Below, piece after piece: positions 17,451-25,886 of a stretch of DNA of 64,000 nucleotides; within the stretch, counting starts at the first letter, position 1; the number at the start of each line of letters is the position of its first letter. Below the pieces are notes generated by a model. That model was not told where the DNA came from, made no database searches, and saw nothing but the letters and a program-made list of their open reading frames with translations. The translations under genes were made by a program, and so were the position numbers. Source of the stretch: GCA-2732755 sp965228265 (GTDB lineage: Bacteria; Planctomycetota; Phycisphaerae; Phycisphaerales; UBA1924); contig OZ245804.1 of NCBI GenBank assembly GCA_965228265.1, forward strand, positions 2,418,001 through 2,482,000, written 5' to 3'.

Positions 17451-17969
17451 ATCGTACCTGTCGATCACATCCGATTTCACCCGAGTCTAAGCGAAGAAAC
17501 TCGTCTGCAGATCACCCGATGTCTTGGTGGCTGTATCGAATTGGGTGCTGATCCTCGTATCGTTTCTGAGTCCTTCAGTCTTTTAGAACTGGATTGCAAG
17601 ACTATTGAGTGCTGCGGCGCGTTCGATGCCGGTACTTACAACAGGATTGAGCTTGCGTCCTGCGAGGCGTGGGTGCTGCTGGCTCTGTTCTGGGAAGATG
17701 CCAAGACCTGTATCCATGACCATGACAAGAGTGAGTGCGGGTTCCGCATCATCTCTGGCGAGATCGTGGAAACCCGCTTCAAAGAGATCGCCGACGGCAA
17801 GGCGCGCGAGATCGCCCAGCGCCATCTGACTCCTGGCACGCAGGTGTCGAGTCACTACGACGCGATCCACTGCCTGGCGACGCTGCCGGGCGAACGGGCC
17901 ATCTCGCTCCATGCGTACAGCCCGCGGCTTGATCTCGAAGACATGAACGTCTTTGAAGAGGCTGACTAA
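17451..17969 (+). CDS. Cysteine dioxygenase family protein (cupin)
   Basis: The cupin core has CIHDHDKSECGFRIISGEIVE, matching the iron-binding H-x-H of cysteine dioxygenase, and a later YDAIHCL histidine. Family enzymes oxidise cysteine or other thiols to sulfinates. The conventional start would be TTG at 17541 (142 residues). However, the frame is open back to 17418, and reads a plausible sequence (FHPSLSEETRLQI) with AGGAGG six bases before an ATC at 17451 and a good promoter upstream. I therefore place the start at 17451 (172 residues, nearer family length), while noting that ATC is a very rare initiator. It converges with the lipoprotein gene, three bases apart. Confidence 0.75.
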   Translation: MVPVDHIRFHPSLSEETRLQITRCLGGCIELGADPRIVSESFSLLELDCKTIECCGAFDAGTYNRIELASCEAWVLLALFWEDAKTCIHDHDKSECGFRIISGEIVETRFKEIADGKAREIAQRHLTPGTQVSSHYDAIHCLATLPGERAISLHAYSPRLDLEDMNVFEEAD

Positions 17970-17972
17970 ATC

Positions 17973-18491
17973 TCAGCCCCCGTGCTTCTCTGCGACAAAG
18001 ATACCCGTGGCATTAATCATGAGGACCTCGTCGTTCGGGCGGGGGCCGACGGTTCCGGTGATGACCACCTCGTCGAGTTCGGAGAGGCCTCCCAACTTGG
18101 GATCGCCTGATGTGAGGCGGACGGTCGCTGCGTTTGCGGTGATGTCTTCGGGCGTCTCGCAGCAATAGTCCCAAGGCGTTTTGCAGGAGTCGCCGGGGAT
18201 CTCGCCGCAGTGCGGGAGCTGCATGTCGATGATCGTGAAGACCGGGCTGCCCTCGGTGATAGGTTCCTTGCGGCCACCGATGCGGCCTCGGACAACGATC
18301 TCCTGGCCTTCAGCGGCTTCGGCTTTGGCGGCGACGACGGAAACGGCGCTGGCAGGTTCCTCGCTCAGGATCCACGCCGGCATTTCGTTCTTCGTGGCCG
18401 ACGTGTCGGTGGACGCGGGTTCGGACTGTTCGCTGCAGCCGGTCACAGTGAGGGACGTGGCGAGCAGTGTGATGAGTGCTGTCTTGTACAT
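17973..18491 (-). CDS. Lipoprotein with a Cys-containing OB-like domain
   Basis: The 172-residue product starts MYKTALITLLATSLTVTGC, a lipoprotein signal with lipobox VTGC. The mature part has about 30 disordered residues, then a compact domain with VVRGRIGG, VFTIIDMQLPHCGEIPG, CKTPWDYCCETP and DEVVITGTVG. The repeated beta-strand G-x-V/I pattern is reminiscent of OB-fold domains, and the four clustered cysteines could bind a metal or form disulfides. The start is set by AAGGAG eight bases upstream. It is the last gene of the export operon, 20 bases after the second permease, so it probably works with that transporter at the membrane. Exact role unknown. Confidence 0.8.
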   Translation of the reverse strand: MYKTALITLLATSLTVTGCSEQSEPASTDTSATKNEMPAWILSEEPASAVSVVAAKAEAAEGQEIVVRGRIGGRKEPITEGSPVFTIIDMQLPHCGEIPGDSCKTPWDYCCETPEDITANAATVRLTSGDPKLGGLSELDEVVITGTVGPRPNDEVLMINATGIFVAEKHGG

Positions 18492-18511
18492 ACCTGTCTC
18501 CTTGTTGCAAT

Positions 18512-19720
18512 TCATATGGACTTGAGTGCCTCCGGGATCGGGAGGCGCAGGCACCGGATCGCTGGCGGGATGGCGCCGACGAGGCCCACGAGGAGCCCGC
18601 CGAGCAGACCGATCAGCACGACCGGGGCGTCGATGGTGAGTGCGAAGGCGCCCATCGAGAATCGGACGGCCAGGCCGTTGAGGAACATGATCCCGATGAG
18701 TGTTCCGATGAGAGCGCCGCAAGCGGCTGCAAAGACCGATTCTTCGATGAGGTTGATCACGATCGCCCGCGTGGTGAAGCCGAGCGCCTGGAGCATGCCG
18801 ACCTCGCGGACGCGTGCAGAGAAAGCGGCGTACATCGTGTTGAGCCCGCCGAGCACGCCGCCGGATGCGATCAGTATGGCGGTGACGAGGATCATCACGC
18901 GGATCGGGCCGTAGAACGATGCGATCGAGGCGTAGTACTCGCGTTCGGGGATCGCGGTGATTTCGAGATCCAGCCGGCTCTTGGCAAAGATATCGACATC
19001 GGTGGAGGTTGCCTGATCAAGCGTCACGATCACGCAGGAGAGCGAGGACTCTCTGTTTGTCGCGATCTGGAGATCGGTGAGAGGAATCCAGACTTCGGCG
19101 TTCATGACGCTGCCCGGTGCTGAGAAGCGGCCGACGATGGTCCAGTCGCGGTCGTCGAAGTGGAGTGTCTTGCCGACGGCCACACGTTCGCTGGGGACGC
19201 CAAGGCGAGTCGCGGCGAGTTCGCCGAGCATGATCTCGTCCATGCCCGCCTGAGGCATACGCCCCTCGATGATCTCGACCTCGGGATGCACCAGCAGCGC
19301 AACCGGCCTGAAACCACGCATGACGGCTCCGAGATCCCTGGTGGAGTCGGAAGACTCTCGGACGGGGAGCGCGGCGTGGATCTCCGGCGAGGCGTAGATC
19401 ACGCCCGCAGACTCCATCAACCCCGGCACGCTCGCGGCGACGATCCCTTCGACCGAGGCATCGATCTGCGAGCGCTCGACGCCTTCCTCGCTGCCTGTGC
19501 CGAGAATCATGATGTTCTCGTTGAGACTCTCGGTGTGACTGAGCGTGGTCTGCATCCCGCGGATGAAACCGCCCGAGGCGAGCACGAGCAGAACAACGAG
19601 CGACGAGCCGATGAGCGATGCGGCAAGGCGCACGGGGCTTCGTCCGAGATTGCGAGTGGCGTATTGGAATGGGAGTTGACGCAAAGGGAAGACCTCAGAC
19701 TGAACGGAAGCACTCGACAA
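18512..19720 (-). CDS. ABC transporter permease, FtsX/MacB type
   Basis: The 402-residue permease has an N-terminal helix (LAASLIGSSLVVLLVLASGGF), a large periplasmic domain of about 240 residues and three C-terminal helices starting ILVTAILIASGGVLGG, the FtsX topology. The segment VREVGMLQALGFTTRAI is the typical cytoplasmic coupling motif to the ATPase. Its start overlaps the stop of the preceding permease by 26 bases. With its partner it would form a heterodimeric mechanotransmission or extrusion complex rather than a classical channel. Substrate unknown. Confidence 0.92.
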   Translation of the reverse strand: MSSASVQSEVFPLRQLPFQYATRNLGRSPVRLAASLIGSSLVVLLVLASGGFIRGMQTTLSHTESLNENIMILGTGSEEGVERSQIDASVEGIVAASVPGLMESAGVIYASPEIHAALPVRESSDSTRDLGAVMRGFRPVALLVHPEVEIIEGRMPQAGMDEIMLGELAATRLGVPSERVAVGKTLHFDDRDWTIVGRFSAPGSVMNAEVWIPLTDLQIATNRESSLSCVIVTLDQATSTDVDIFAKSRLDLEITAIPEREYYASIASFYGPIRVMILVTAILIASGGVLGGLNTMYAAFSARVREVGMLQALGFTTRAIVINLIEESVFAAACGALIGTLIGIMFLNGLAVRFSMGAFALTIDAPVVLIGLLGGLLVGLVGAIPPAIRCLRLPIPEALKSI

Positions 19721-20846
19721 TGGAACGACGCGAGGCCTGCCAGGCGGGCACGAGACCGGCGAGCACGCCGATGATCATGCACACCACAAGCCCGGTGGAC
19801 AGCAGCATCATGTCGGCCTTGACAGGGATGGAGGTGCCCTCCACAGAGAGCGCGAACTTCCCGAAGTGCGCGACCGCGAGAGCTGCCAGCGCACCGAGTA
19901 CACCCCCGATGACCGCGAGCAGAACGCCCTCTGCGACAATGAGAGCCGCGACAAGACCGCTCTTGAAGCCGAGGGTCTGGAGGACGGCGTGCTCAGAGAT
20001 GCGGCTCTGCACACCGAGGATGATGGAGTTTGCCACGAGCGCCAGCACGGCCGCGAGGCATCCGAGGCCGAGCCATCGCGCGAACCCGACGAGTTCGATG
20101 ATGTCGTCGGCGAGGCGGCCGATGAAGGCTTTCTCGCCGAAGGTTGCGGTCGGCTCCTGGGCGGTGCGGAAGAGCTCGTCGATGCTCTTTGAGACAGGTT
20201 CGAGAAGCGAAGACTCTTCGACTTTCACATTGAACTGTGTGACGATGCCGAGCTGATCCCGACCGGCGAGCTGAACGAACTCGAGCGCGGTATAGGCCAC
20301 GTTCTGGTCCTGAGGGTCGGGCGAGCGGACGATGCCCGCTACGGTGGCGGTGATGCCCGCGGCGTCGAAGCGCATGCCTGGCTTGAGCCCCCGTCTGGAA
20401 GCGAGCGTTTCGCCGAGCAGAGCGGCATCGGTTCTGGCGAGCCAGTCGTCGATCGAGCCGTCGATCAGTTCGAGTCGCTTGCCCATCCCGTTGAGGAAGT
20501 TTTCCTTGGGGACGCCCCGGAACGTCACCACATCGAGGCTGGTCCGGCAGTTGGAGACCACCACCTTCATGGGCGTGACGCTGACTACGCCTTCGATGCC
20601 TTCGATGCGACGCTGGTAGTCCTGCGGGAGCTGACTGGTGGCCGGGCAGTAGCGGTCTTCGCGGTAGACAACGAGCGTTGTGTCGTTGGCCGTTGCGGTG
20701 GTTGCCTCGGTGACTCCACGGTTCATCGCCTGGACGGCGGTAAACAGGAACATCGCAATGGCGATGCCGAGGATCGTCAGCAGAGATCGCACGCGGTGGC
20801 GCGTGACCTGACGGAAGACGTATGGGATGCAGCGGATCAGCTTCAT
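19695..20846 (-). CDS. ABC transporter permease, FtsX/MacB type
   Basis: The 383-residue permease is the second FtsX-like subunit of the operon: N-terminal helix SLLTILGIAIAMFLFTAVQAM, periplasmic domain with CRTSLDVVTFRGVPKENF, then a C-terminal three-helix bundle with SEHAVLQTLGFKSGLVAALIV as the coupling helix. The ATG overlaps the ATPase stop (ATGA), so stoichiometric synthesis is likely. It differs clearly in sequence from the partner at 18512, implying a heterodimer. Confidence 0.92.
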   Translation of the reverse strand: MKLIRCIPYVFRQVTRHRVRSLLTILGIAIAMFLFTAVQAMNRGVTEATTATANDTTLVVYREDRYCPATSQLPQDYQRRIEGIEGVVSVTPMKVVVSNCRTSLDVVTFRGVPKENFLNGMGKRLELIDGSIDDWLARTDAALLGETLASRRGLKPGMRFDAAGITATVAGIVRSPDPQDQNVAYTALEFVQLAGRDQLGIVTQFNVKVEESSLLEPVSKSIDELFRTAQEPTATFGEKAFIGRLADDIIELVGFARWLGLGCLAAVLALVANSIILGVQSRISEHAVLQTLGFKSGLVAALIVAEGVLLAVIGGVLGALAALAVAHFGKFALSVEGTSIPVKADMMLLSTGLVVCMIIGVLAGLVPAWQASRRSIVECFRSV

Positions 20847-21529
20847 GCGGCCACCTCTCTTTCGACGAGTCTGCCCTTGTCGAGGTGCAGTGTTCGTGTG
20901 GCGTAATCGGTGGTCTTGGGGTCGTGCGTGACCATGACGATCGTTTTGCCGAGTTCGACGTTGAGCTTCTGCAGGAGCAGCATGACCGCGTGCGCGGAGG
21001 ATTTATCGAGGTCGCCGGTCGGTTCGTCGGCGACGAGGATGTCCGGGTCGGTGACAATGGCGCGTGCGATGGCGACGCGCTGTTCCTGACCGCCGGAGAG
21101 CTGACGGGGGAAGTGCTGCGCCCGTTCTGCGATGCCGACGCGTTCGAGAGATTGCATCACGCGGTCGTGGCGTTCGCTCTTTGAGAGCTCGTGCAGTAGC
21201 AGCGGCAGCTCGACGTTCTCGTAAGCGGTGAGCACCGGGACAAGGTTGTAGAGCTGGAAGACGTAGCCCACGCGTTCGGATCGCCAGGCGGCGAGCTTGT
21301 TCCGACTGAGCTTGCCGATGTCGAGGCCGTCGACGATGAGCGAGCCGCGAGTCGGTGAGTCGATGCCGGCGATGAGGTTCAGGAGTGTGGTTTTCCCGCT
21401 GCCGCTGGGCCCCATGAGGGCGAGGAAGTCGCCCCGCGGGATTTCAAGGTCGAGCCCGTCGAGCGGGCGGATGATCTCCTCGCCCTTGCGGTACTCGCGC
21501 GTCAGCTCTTCGCATCGGATGAAGCTCAT
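20843..21529 (-). CDS. ABC transporter ATP-binding protein, LolD/MacB type
   Basis: The 228-residue ATPase has the Walker A GPSGSGKTTLLN, Q-loop FQLYNLVPVLTAYENVELPL, signature LSGGQEQRVAIARAI, Walker B ILVADEPTGDLD and the H-loop VMVTHD. ENVELPL after the Q-loop is typical of the LolD/FtsE/MacB subgroup that pairs with FtsX-type permeases. The start at 21529 overlaps the adaptor stop (ATGA); the longer upstream frame is a shadow. Note GGQEQR instead of the commoner GGQQQR, a minor variant. Confidence 0.95.
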   Translation of the reverse strand: MSFIRCEELTREYRKGEEIIRPLDGLDLEIPRGDFLALMGPSGSGKTTLLNLIAGIDSPTRGSLIVDGLDIGKLSRNKLAAWRSERVGYVFQLYNLVPVLTAYENVELPLLLHELSKSERHDRVMQSLERVGIAERAQHFPRQLSGGQEQRVAIARAIVTDPDILVADEPTGDLDKSSAHAVMLLLQKLNVELGKTIVMVTHDPKTTDYATRTLHLDKGRLVEREVAA

Positions 21530-23085
21530 GATTCTTTCTCCTGATCCGGCTTGCGGATGGCGATAGTGAGGCCATCGCGGTAGCCCTCCTGCACAACGGC
21601 GAGGAGTGCGCCGGGCTGAATATTCCCACGCACGCGAACCCACTCGGCGTCCTCGCTGACGCGATCGACGTTGACCGCCTGGAGCACGCCTCGCATGCCT
21701 GAGCGATCGCGGACCATCCAGACTCGGTCCTGATCAAGCGTGTCCTGTCTGACGAGGACACTCGTGGTCGGGGAGGGTTCGCCGGTGTTCCGGGAACTCT
21801 GTTCGGCTTTGGTGTTGCCGCCCAAGAACTTCACTCGCGTGAGCATCTCGGGCTTGAGAACGGGGTCCGGGTCGATCACTTTGACCTTGATTTCAAGGGT
21901 GTTCTTCTGGAGGTCGGCTTCGTGCGTGATGCGAAGGACCTCTCCTCTGAACGTGCGATCGGGCAGGATCTCGACGACGATCTCGCAGGGTTGCCCTATG
22001 CGGATGTGGGAAGCATCGGCGAGAGGGACGTCGACACGCACCTGAAGTTTGCTCGGGTCGTAGATGTGGACGATGTGCGCCGAGTGCATGTTGTCCATCA
22101 TCCGCACGACCTTGTCGCCGGGCGATTTGAGTCGACGCAGCACGTAGCCCGAGATCGGCGCCCGGATGGTGGTTCGTTCGAGCGCCAGGGCTGCCTCGGC
22201 CTGGCGGACCTCTGCATAGGCCAGCGCGGCCTCTGCCGATGACACCAGAGCTTTGGCCCTGTCGAGCTGCTGCTGATCCGCGATGCGGAGTTCATACGTA
22301 CGCTCGGCGGCTTTGAGGTCGGCCTCGTACCGGGCGATGCGAGCCTCGAGAATCTGCTGCCTGGCCCGCAGGGCTTCGAGTTCGCTGCGCTTGGCCTCGG
22401 CGTTCTTGGTGGACGCGAGCAGCTCGAGCTCGGTCGCGGCTCCGCCGGACTCGGAACGCTCGAGCCAGTCGCGCTCGGCTTCCAATCTCGAGAGGAGCGC
22501 CTCTACGCCGGCGATCAGGCTCGGGAGCTGGGCGAGCTCGGCTTTGGTCTCGTTGAGGTTTGCCCGGCTCGACTCGATCGAGCGCAGGAGCTCGACGGGT
22601 TCGTCCCAGTTCGCCTGAGCCGATTTCAGGTCGGCTCTGGCGTCCGCGAGTTGGGCCTTTGCGGACAGGACCTGGGCGTTTGCGGCATCGAGACGGAGCT
22701 GCTCATCCTCCTGGACAAGCCGGGCGACGACCTGGCCTTTCTCGACCCAATCGCCTTCGAGGACGCTGATCTCTTCGAGCACGCCGTCAACGAGAGCCGT
22801 GCACGCTGTGTGGAACGGCTCGGCTTCCAACCAGCCCGCGGCCTGCACCGTCGGCCCCGTCTGATCCTGGGCGGAAGTCCCCGGCTGTGTCGATTCGGAG
22901 GCGGTGCTTCGGTCAAAGACGGCCTGCGCGACCTCGATCTGTCGGACCGGGCGCAGGACAGGCCAGGCGCTCCACGCGATGACGGCGAATGTGCCGAGAA
23001 TGATGAATGCCGGCAGAAAGCGAGCCAGGAATGCTCGCCCGCTTGGGCGGCCGGCTCGACCGGCTGTGTCTTTCTTGTCTGTCAT
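21526..23085 (-). CDS. HlyD-family periplasmic adaptor subunit
   Basis: The 519-residue membrane-fusion protein has an N-terminal cytoplasmic tail, one helix (FLPAFIILGTFAVIAWSAWPV), a biotinyl-lipoyl half-motif (VDGVLEEISVLEGDWVEKGQVVARL), an unusually long coiled-coil hairpin of about 170 residues rich in A, E, L and R, the second half-motif (IRAPISGYVLRRLKSPGDKV) and a beta-barrel domain (VRVDVPLADASHIRIGQPCEI). Such adaptors link an ABC pump to an outer-membrane exit. No TolC-like gene is in the window. The start is chosen by CGGAG seven bases upstream and by the short basic N-terminus. Confidence 0.92.
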   Translation of the reverse strand: MTDKKDTAGRAGRPSGRAFLARFLPAFIILGTFAVIAWSAWPVLRPVRQIEVAQAVFDRSTASESTQPGTSAQDQTGPTVQAAGWLEAEPFHTACTALVDGVLEEISVLEGDWVEKGQVVARLVQEDEQLRLDAANAQVLSAKAQLADARADLKSAQANWDEPVELLRSIESSRANLNETKAELAQLPSLIAGVEALLSRLEAERDWLERSESGGAATELELLASTKNAEAKRSELEALRARQQILEARIARYEADLKAAERTYELRIADQQQLDRAKALVSSAEAALAYAEVRQAEAALALERTTIRAPISGYVLRRLKSPGDKVVRMMDNMHSAHIVHIYDPSKLQVRVDVPLADASHIRIGQPCEIVVEILPDRTFRGEVLRITHEADLQKNTLEIKVKVIDPDPVLKPEMLTRVKFLGGNTKAEQSSRNTGEPSPTTSVLVRQDTLDQDRVWMVRDRSGMRGVLQAVNVDRVSEDAEWVRVRGNIQPGALLAVVQEGYRDGLTIAIRKPDQEKES

Positions 23086-23145
23086 GATGATCTCCGAGTG
23101 CCAAAACCCAGTGCGCTCAGCGCGCACGATCCCTGTGGAATCGGG

Positions 23146-23517
23146 TCAGGCTCTCGGAGGTCGTTTCAAGAGATGCAGATGCGGATCACTGACGTCGCCA
23201 CGGACGGCGAACAGGGCGATGCTTCTGGGGGCTCGGGCGAGCTGGGTGGTCGTCACCGAGCTCGAAAAGACGGGGATCTTGGTCACGGCGACGCAGCACC
23301 GGAGCGGGCAGTCGCAGCCTTCGCAAGAATCCTCATGGTCGGTGTTGGAATTGTCGCCATCCTGGCTTGCAAGGGATTCGCAGCAGTCAACTCGCGAAGA
23401 CGCTGCCTGGACATCCTCGGATGGGATGCAGCAGTCACCACAAGAGTCGGGCTGTCCCGCGAACACGGGGAGCACGACCACCGCGGTCATCATCAGGATG
23501 GCGAGAATGGCCTTCAC
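23146..23517 (-). CDS. Small Cys-rich secreted protein
   Basis: The 123-residue product begins with a good Sec signal (MKAILAILMMTAVVVLPVFA|GQ) and contains ten cysteines in three clusters: SCGDCC, DCC and SCEGCDCPLRCC. The rest is non-descript, ending in a basic tail with HLHLL. The clusters suggest metal binding or disulfide-bonded periplasmic function; I do not recognise the family. GTG at 23517 is chosen for the signal sequence, with TACACT six bases before it. It lies first in the export operon, 60 bases before the adaptor, so the pump may handle a metal or thiol-active compound (inference). Confidence 0.65.
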   Translation of the reverse strand: MKAILAILMMTAVVVLPVFAGQPDSCGDCCIPSEDVQAASSRVDCCESLASQDGDNSNTDHEDSCEGCDCPLRCCVAVTKIPVFSSSVTTTQLARAPRSIALFAVRGDVSDPHLHLLKRPPRA

Positions 23518-23523
23518 TCTCAG

Positions 23524-23529
23524 AGTGTA
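23524..23529 (-). promoter_or_regulatory. Candidate -10 hexamer of the export operon
   Basis: TACACT ends six bases before the GTG at 23517. A GGGAG lies farther upstream and would be badly spaced as a ribosome site. Confidence 0.4.
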
Positions 23530-24033
23530 CTCCCGAACAGCCCCCGGGATTCCCGAAACGCCCAAATTCAACACGGAGCCCTACTACCAGGCACCCGTAG
23601 CCGGGGCTGACCGCCCCTGACCCAATATTCTCGGCTGTCTGAGGCACCCCACTTCACCCCCATCTTTGTGGTACAGGGAATCTGGATCGCGCGTTCTCGG
23701 AGCACCAACCTCGGCGATTGCTCCGCGACGGACGAAAGGGGCCTCTGCTTTGACACGGCGCGTCTGACGAGTTCGGTTCTGAGCGATTGCACAACTCAGG
23801 CCATTCCACCCGGCACGGGCGATGTCGATTTATCTATTAGAGATTTTGGGCATTTCTCTATATATCTGCGTGCGTGCATTACGAGAGCAGCACGAGCAAG
23901 CAGGGACGCGGGAAGGCGGCGGCAGCACCCTCATTGAGGCACGATGTTGATGGGTATCACATGAGATTGAGGTTCAAATGTTCATTCCTACACATCATGA
24001 CTTACTGTTCTGCTAGGGTGTGTCTAGACAGTC
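23530..24033. other. Intergenic stretch without a convincing gene
   Basis: About 500 bp between the export operon and a small membrane ORF. Short frames on both strands lack ribosome sites and have unlikely compositions. The right half (about 23,820-24,020) is distinctly AT-richer than the genes around it. A TAGGGT hexamer at 24014-24019 may serve the small ORF at 24044. Confidence 0.5.
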
Positions 24034-24043
24034 AGGAGGCCAC

Positions 24044-24223
24044 ATGCCCCACCAGGGCACTATTCAACACAGTTCTTGTAATGGTCGTTCTTCTTTGAAG
24101 GCAAGCAAAGGAAAGCCCGGAGCGATCAGCCGTAGCCACGAACGGGCCATCATCTACTCTGCGGTCTTTCTGGTGATGCTGACGACCACATTCGTCATCG
24201 CCATCGTTACTTCAATGTTCTGA
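24044..24223 (+). CDS. Small single-helix membrane protein
   Basis: This 59-residue ORF is preceded by a perfect AGGAGG four bases before its ATG. A polar, basic N-terminal half (SSLKASKGKPGAISRSHER) leads into a C-terminal hydrophobic helix of about 23 residues, with AIIYSAVFLVMLTTTF at its start. The topology would be N-in. No family is recognised. Position between an AT-rich gap and two tRNA genes gives no functional hint. The ribosome site and helix argue that it is real; without homologues it remains tentative. Confidence 0.55.
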   Translation: MPHQGTIQHSSCNGRSSLKASKGKPGAISRSHERAIIYSAVFLVMLTTTFVIAIVTSMF

Positions 24224-24327
24224 CGAGTCGCACGATTGAGCAAATCGGTGCAGGTGCCAAGAAGCGGGAGGCGGCTGCCAACCCGGAGCGCTGTCTGTGT
24301 GCTTGGGTGGATACGGGGTGGTGAAAG

Positions 24328-24401
24328 TGGGCGCAACAGGACTTGAACCTGTGACCTCTGCCATGTGACGGCAGCGCTCTAGCCAACTGAGCTATGCGCC
24401 C
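24328..24401 (-). tRNA. tRNA-Val (anticodon CAC)
   Basis: Acceptor GGGCGCA/TGCGCCC, D arm GCTC/GAGC, anticodon stem CTGCC/GGCAG with loop GTCACAT and T arm ACAGG/CCTGT fold without mismatch. The discriminator is A and CCA is not encoded. The anticodon reads CAC, valine. It lies 13 bases after tRNA-Pro and is probably co-transcribed with it. Position 32 of the loop is G, which is uncommon. Confidence 0.93.
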
Positions 24402-24414
24402 CTCTCGAACCGAA

Positions 24415-24488
24415 TCGGGGTGACTGGATTTGAACCAGCGACCTTTTGACCCCCAGTCAAACGCGCTACCAAGCTGCGCTACACCCCG
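24415..24488 (-). tRNA. tRNA-Pro (anticodon GGG)
   Basis: Acceptor CGGGGTG/CACCCCG with C1-G72, typical of bacterial tRNA-Pro; anticodon stem TTTGA/TCAAA with loop CTGGGGG; T arm GCTGG/CCAGT closes with one G-U pair. The anticodon is GGG. It heads a Pro-Val pair on the minus strand. Confidence 0.93.
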
Positions 24489-24502
24489 GAATCCTGAGGC
24501 CC

Positions 24503-24531
24503 ATCCTAGACCTCTTACGAGCCCTCGGCCA
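24503..24531 (-). promoter_or_regulatory. Candidate promoter of the tRNA-Pro/Val pair
   Basis: Reading on the minus strand, TTGGCC is followed after 18 bases by TAGGAT (24503-24508), putting the start about seven bases later, close to the tRNA-Pro 5' end. Confidence 0.4.
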
Positions 24532-24552
24532 ACCGCCCGCCCGGCCCAACGC

Positions 24553-24558
24553 TACTCT
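24553..24558 (+). promoter_or_regulatory. Candidate -10 hexamer for leaderless pyrC
   Basis: TACTCT ends six bases before the ATG at 24565, with no Shine-Dalgarno. Confidence 0.4.
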
Positions 24559-24564
24559 TGGACC

Positions 24565-25878
24565 ATGCCGAGCATTCTCATCCGAAATGGGCGGGTTATC
24601 GACCCGGTTTCCGGCCGCGACGAAGAAGCCGATCTCCTGATCGAGGAGGGGCGCATCCGCACGATCGGACGGGGGATCGACGCCCGGGCCGACGAGACGA
24701 TCGACGCCACGGGACTGATCGTGGCCCCGGGCCTGATCGACCCGCACGTGCACCTGCGGGAGCCCGGTCAGGAGCACAAGGAGACGATCCTGACCGGCTC
24801 ACGAGCTGCGGTGGCGGGCGGGTTTACGACGGTCTGCTGCATGCCCAACACAAGCCCGACGCTGGACTCGCCCGAGATTGTCCGGTTCGTCTATGACCAG
24901 GCCCGAAGGGCCGAGTGCCGGGTCTATCCGGTTGCTGCGGGCACAGTCGGGCGCAAGGGCGAGAAGATGGCCGAGATCCGCCTGCTGGCCCGGGCCGGGG
25001 CGGTAGGGATCTCGGACGATGGCGACGTGATCGCTTCTGCCGGGGTGATGAAGTCGGTGCTGACGGCAACCGCAGCCGCGGGCTTGGCGTTCATGCAGCA
25101 CTGCCAGGAACCGACACTCACCCAGAACGCCGCGATGCACGCCGGCGGGATCTCGACGCGGCTTGGGCTGACCGGTTGGCCCCGGATCGCCGAGGAGATC
25201 ATCATCGAACGCGACGTTCGCCTCGTGGGCGAAACGCTCTGTCGGTACCACGTCCAGCATCTCTCCTGCGCGGGTTCTGTCGACATCATCCACGCGGCCC
25301 GCGAGCGAGGCCTGCCTGTGACGGCCGAGGTATCGCCCCACCACTTGCTCCTGACGGACGAGGCGTGCCTTGGCTACGACACCAACGCGAAGATGAACCC
25401 GCCTCTCCGCGAGACAAGCGATGTCGAGGCGCTCCGGCAGGGCGTTGTCGACGGGGCGATCTCCATCCTCGCCACGGATCACGCGCCGCACACCGCCGAT
25501 GAGAAATCGCTGCCATTCAGCGAGGCGCCGTTCGGGATCATCGGGCTCGAGACGGCTCTTGCCGGCTATGCCCGCGCACTGGTGGAACAGGGACACATCG
25601 ATTGGGCGAGGCTCATAGAGCTTCTGACGATCAATCCCGCCCGGCTGTGCAATCTGGACCGCGAGCATCTCGGTGAAGACGGGCTGGGCGAGCTCCGTGA
25701 AGGAGGTCTGTCCGACGTCACACTCATCGACCCCGCTCGGGAGTGGACCGTCAGCGAGTCGGACCTTGCGGGTCAGAGCCGGAATACGCCCTTCCTCGAT
25801 TGGACATTCCATGCGCGCCCCGTCATGACGATCGTCGGGGGCGTGGTCCGGATGTCGCGGATCGAGGTCGGCGTGTAG
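24565..25878 (+). CDS. pyrC: Dihydroorotase, class I
   Basis: The 437-residue zinc amidohydrolase closes carbamoyl-aspartate to dihydroorotate in pyrimidine synthesis. It has DPHVHLREPGQEHKE with the first metal ligands near residues 58-72, GFTTVCCMPNTSPTLDS, the HLSCAGSVDII and EVSPHHLLL histidine segments and ATDHAPHTADEK with the catalytic Asp. Its length of about 430 residues fits class I, which often associates with PyrB. The ATG at 24565 is chosen over upstream frame that would run through tRNA-Pro. It converges with the CPBP gene eight bases downstream. Confidence 0.96.
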   Translation: MPSILIRNGRVIDPVSGRDEEADLLIEEGRIRTIGRGIDARADETIDATGLIVAPGLIDPHVHLREPGQEHKETILTGSRAAVAGGFTTVCCMPNTSPTLDSPEIVRFVYDQARRAECRVYPVAAGTVGRKGEKMAEIRLLARAGAVGISDDGDVIASAGVMKSVLTATAAAGLAFMQHCQEPTLTQNAAMHAGGISTRLGLTGWPRIAEEIIIERDVRLVGETLCRYHVQHLSCAGSVDIIHAARERGLPVTAEVSPHHLLLTDEACLGYDTNAKMNPPLRETSDVEALRQGVVDGAISILATDHAPHTADEKSLPFSEAPFGIIGLETALAGYARALVEQGHIDWARLIELLTINPARLCNLDREHLGEDGLGELREGGLSDVTLIDPAREWTVSESDLAGQSRNTPFLDWTFHARPVMTIVGGVVRMSRIEVGV

Positions 25879-25886
25879 GGATTTGG

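Noticed and set aside
23668..23937. 89-codon frame in the AT-rich gap
   Set aside because: No ribosome site, mixed composition and no hydrophobic or domain pattern.
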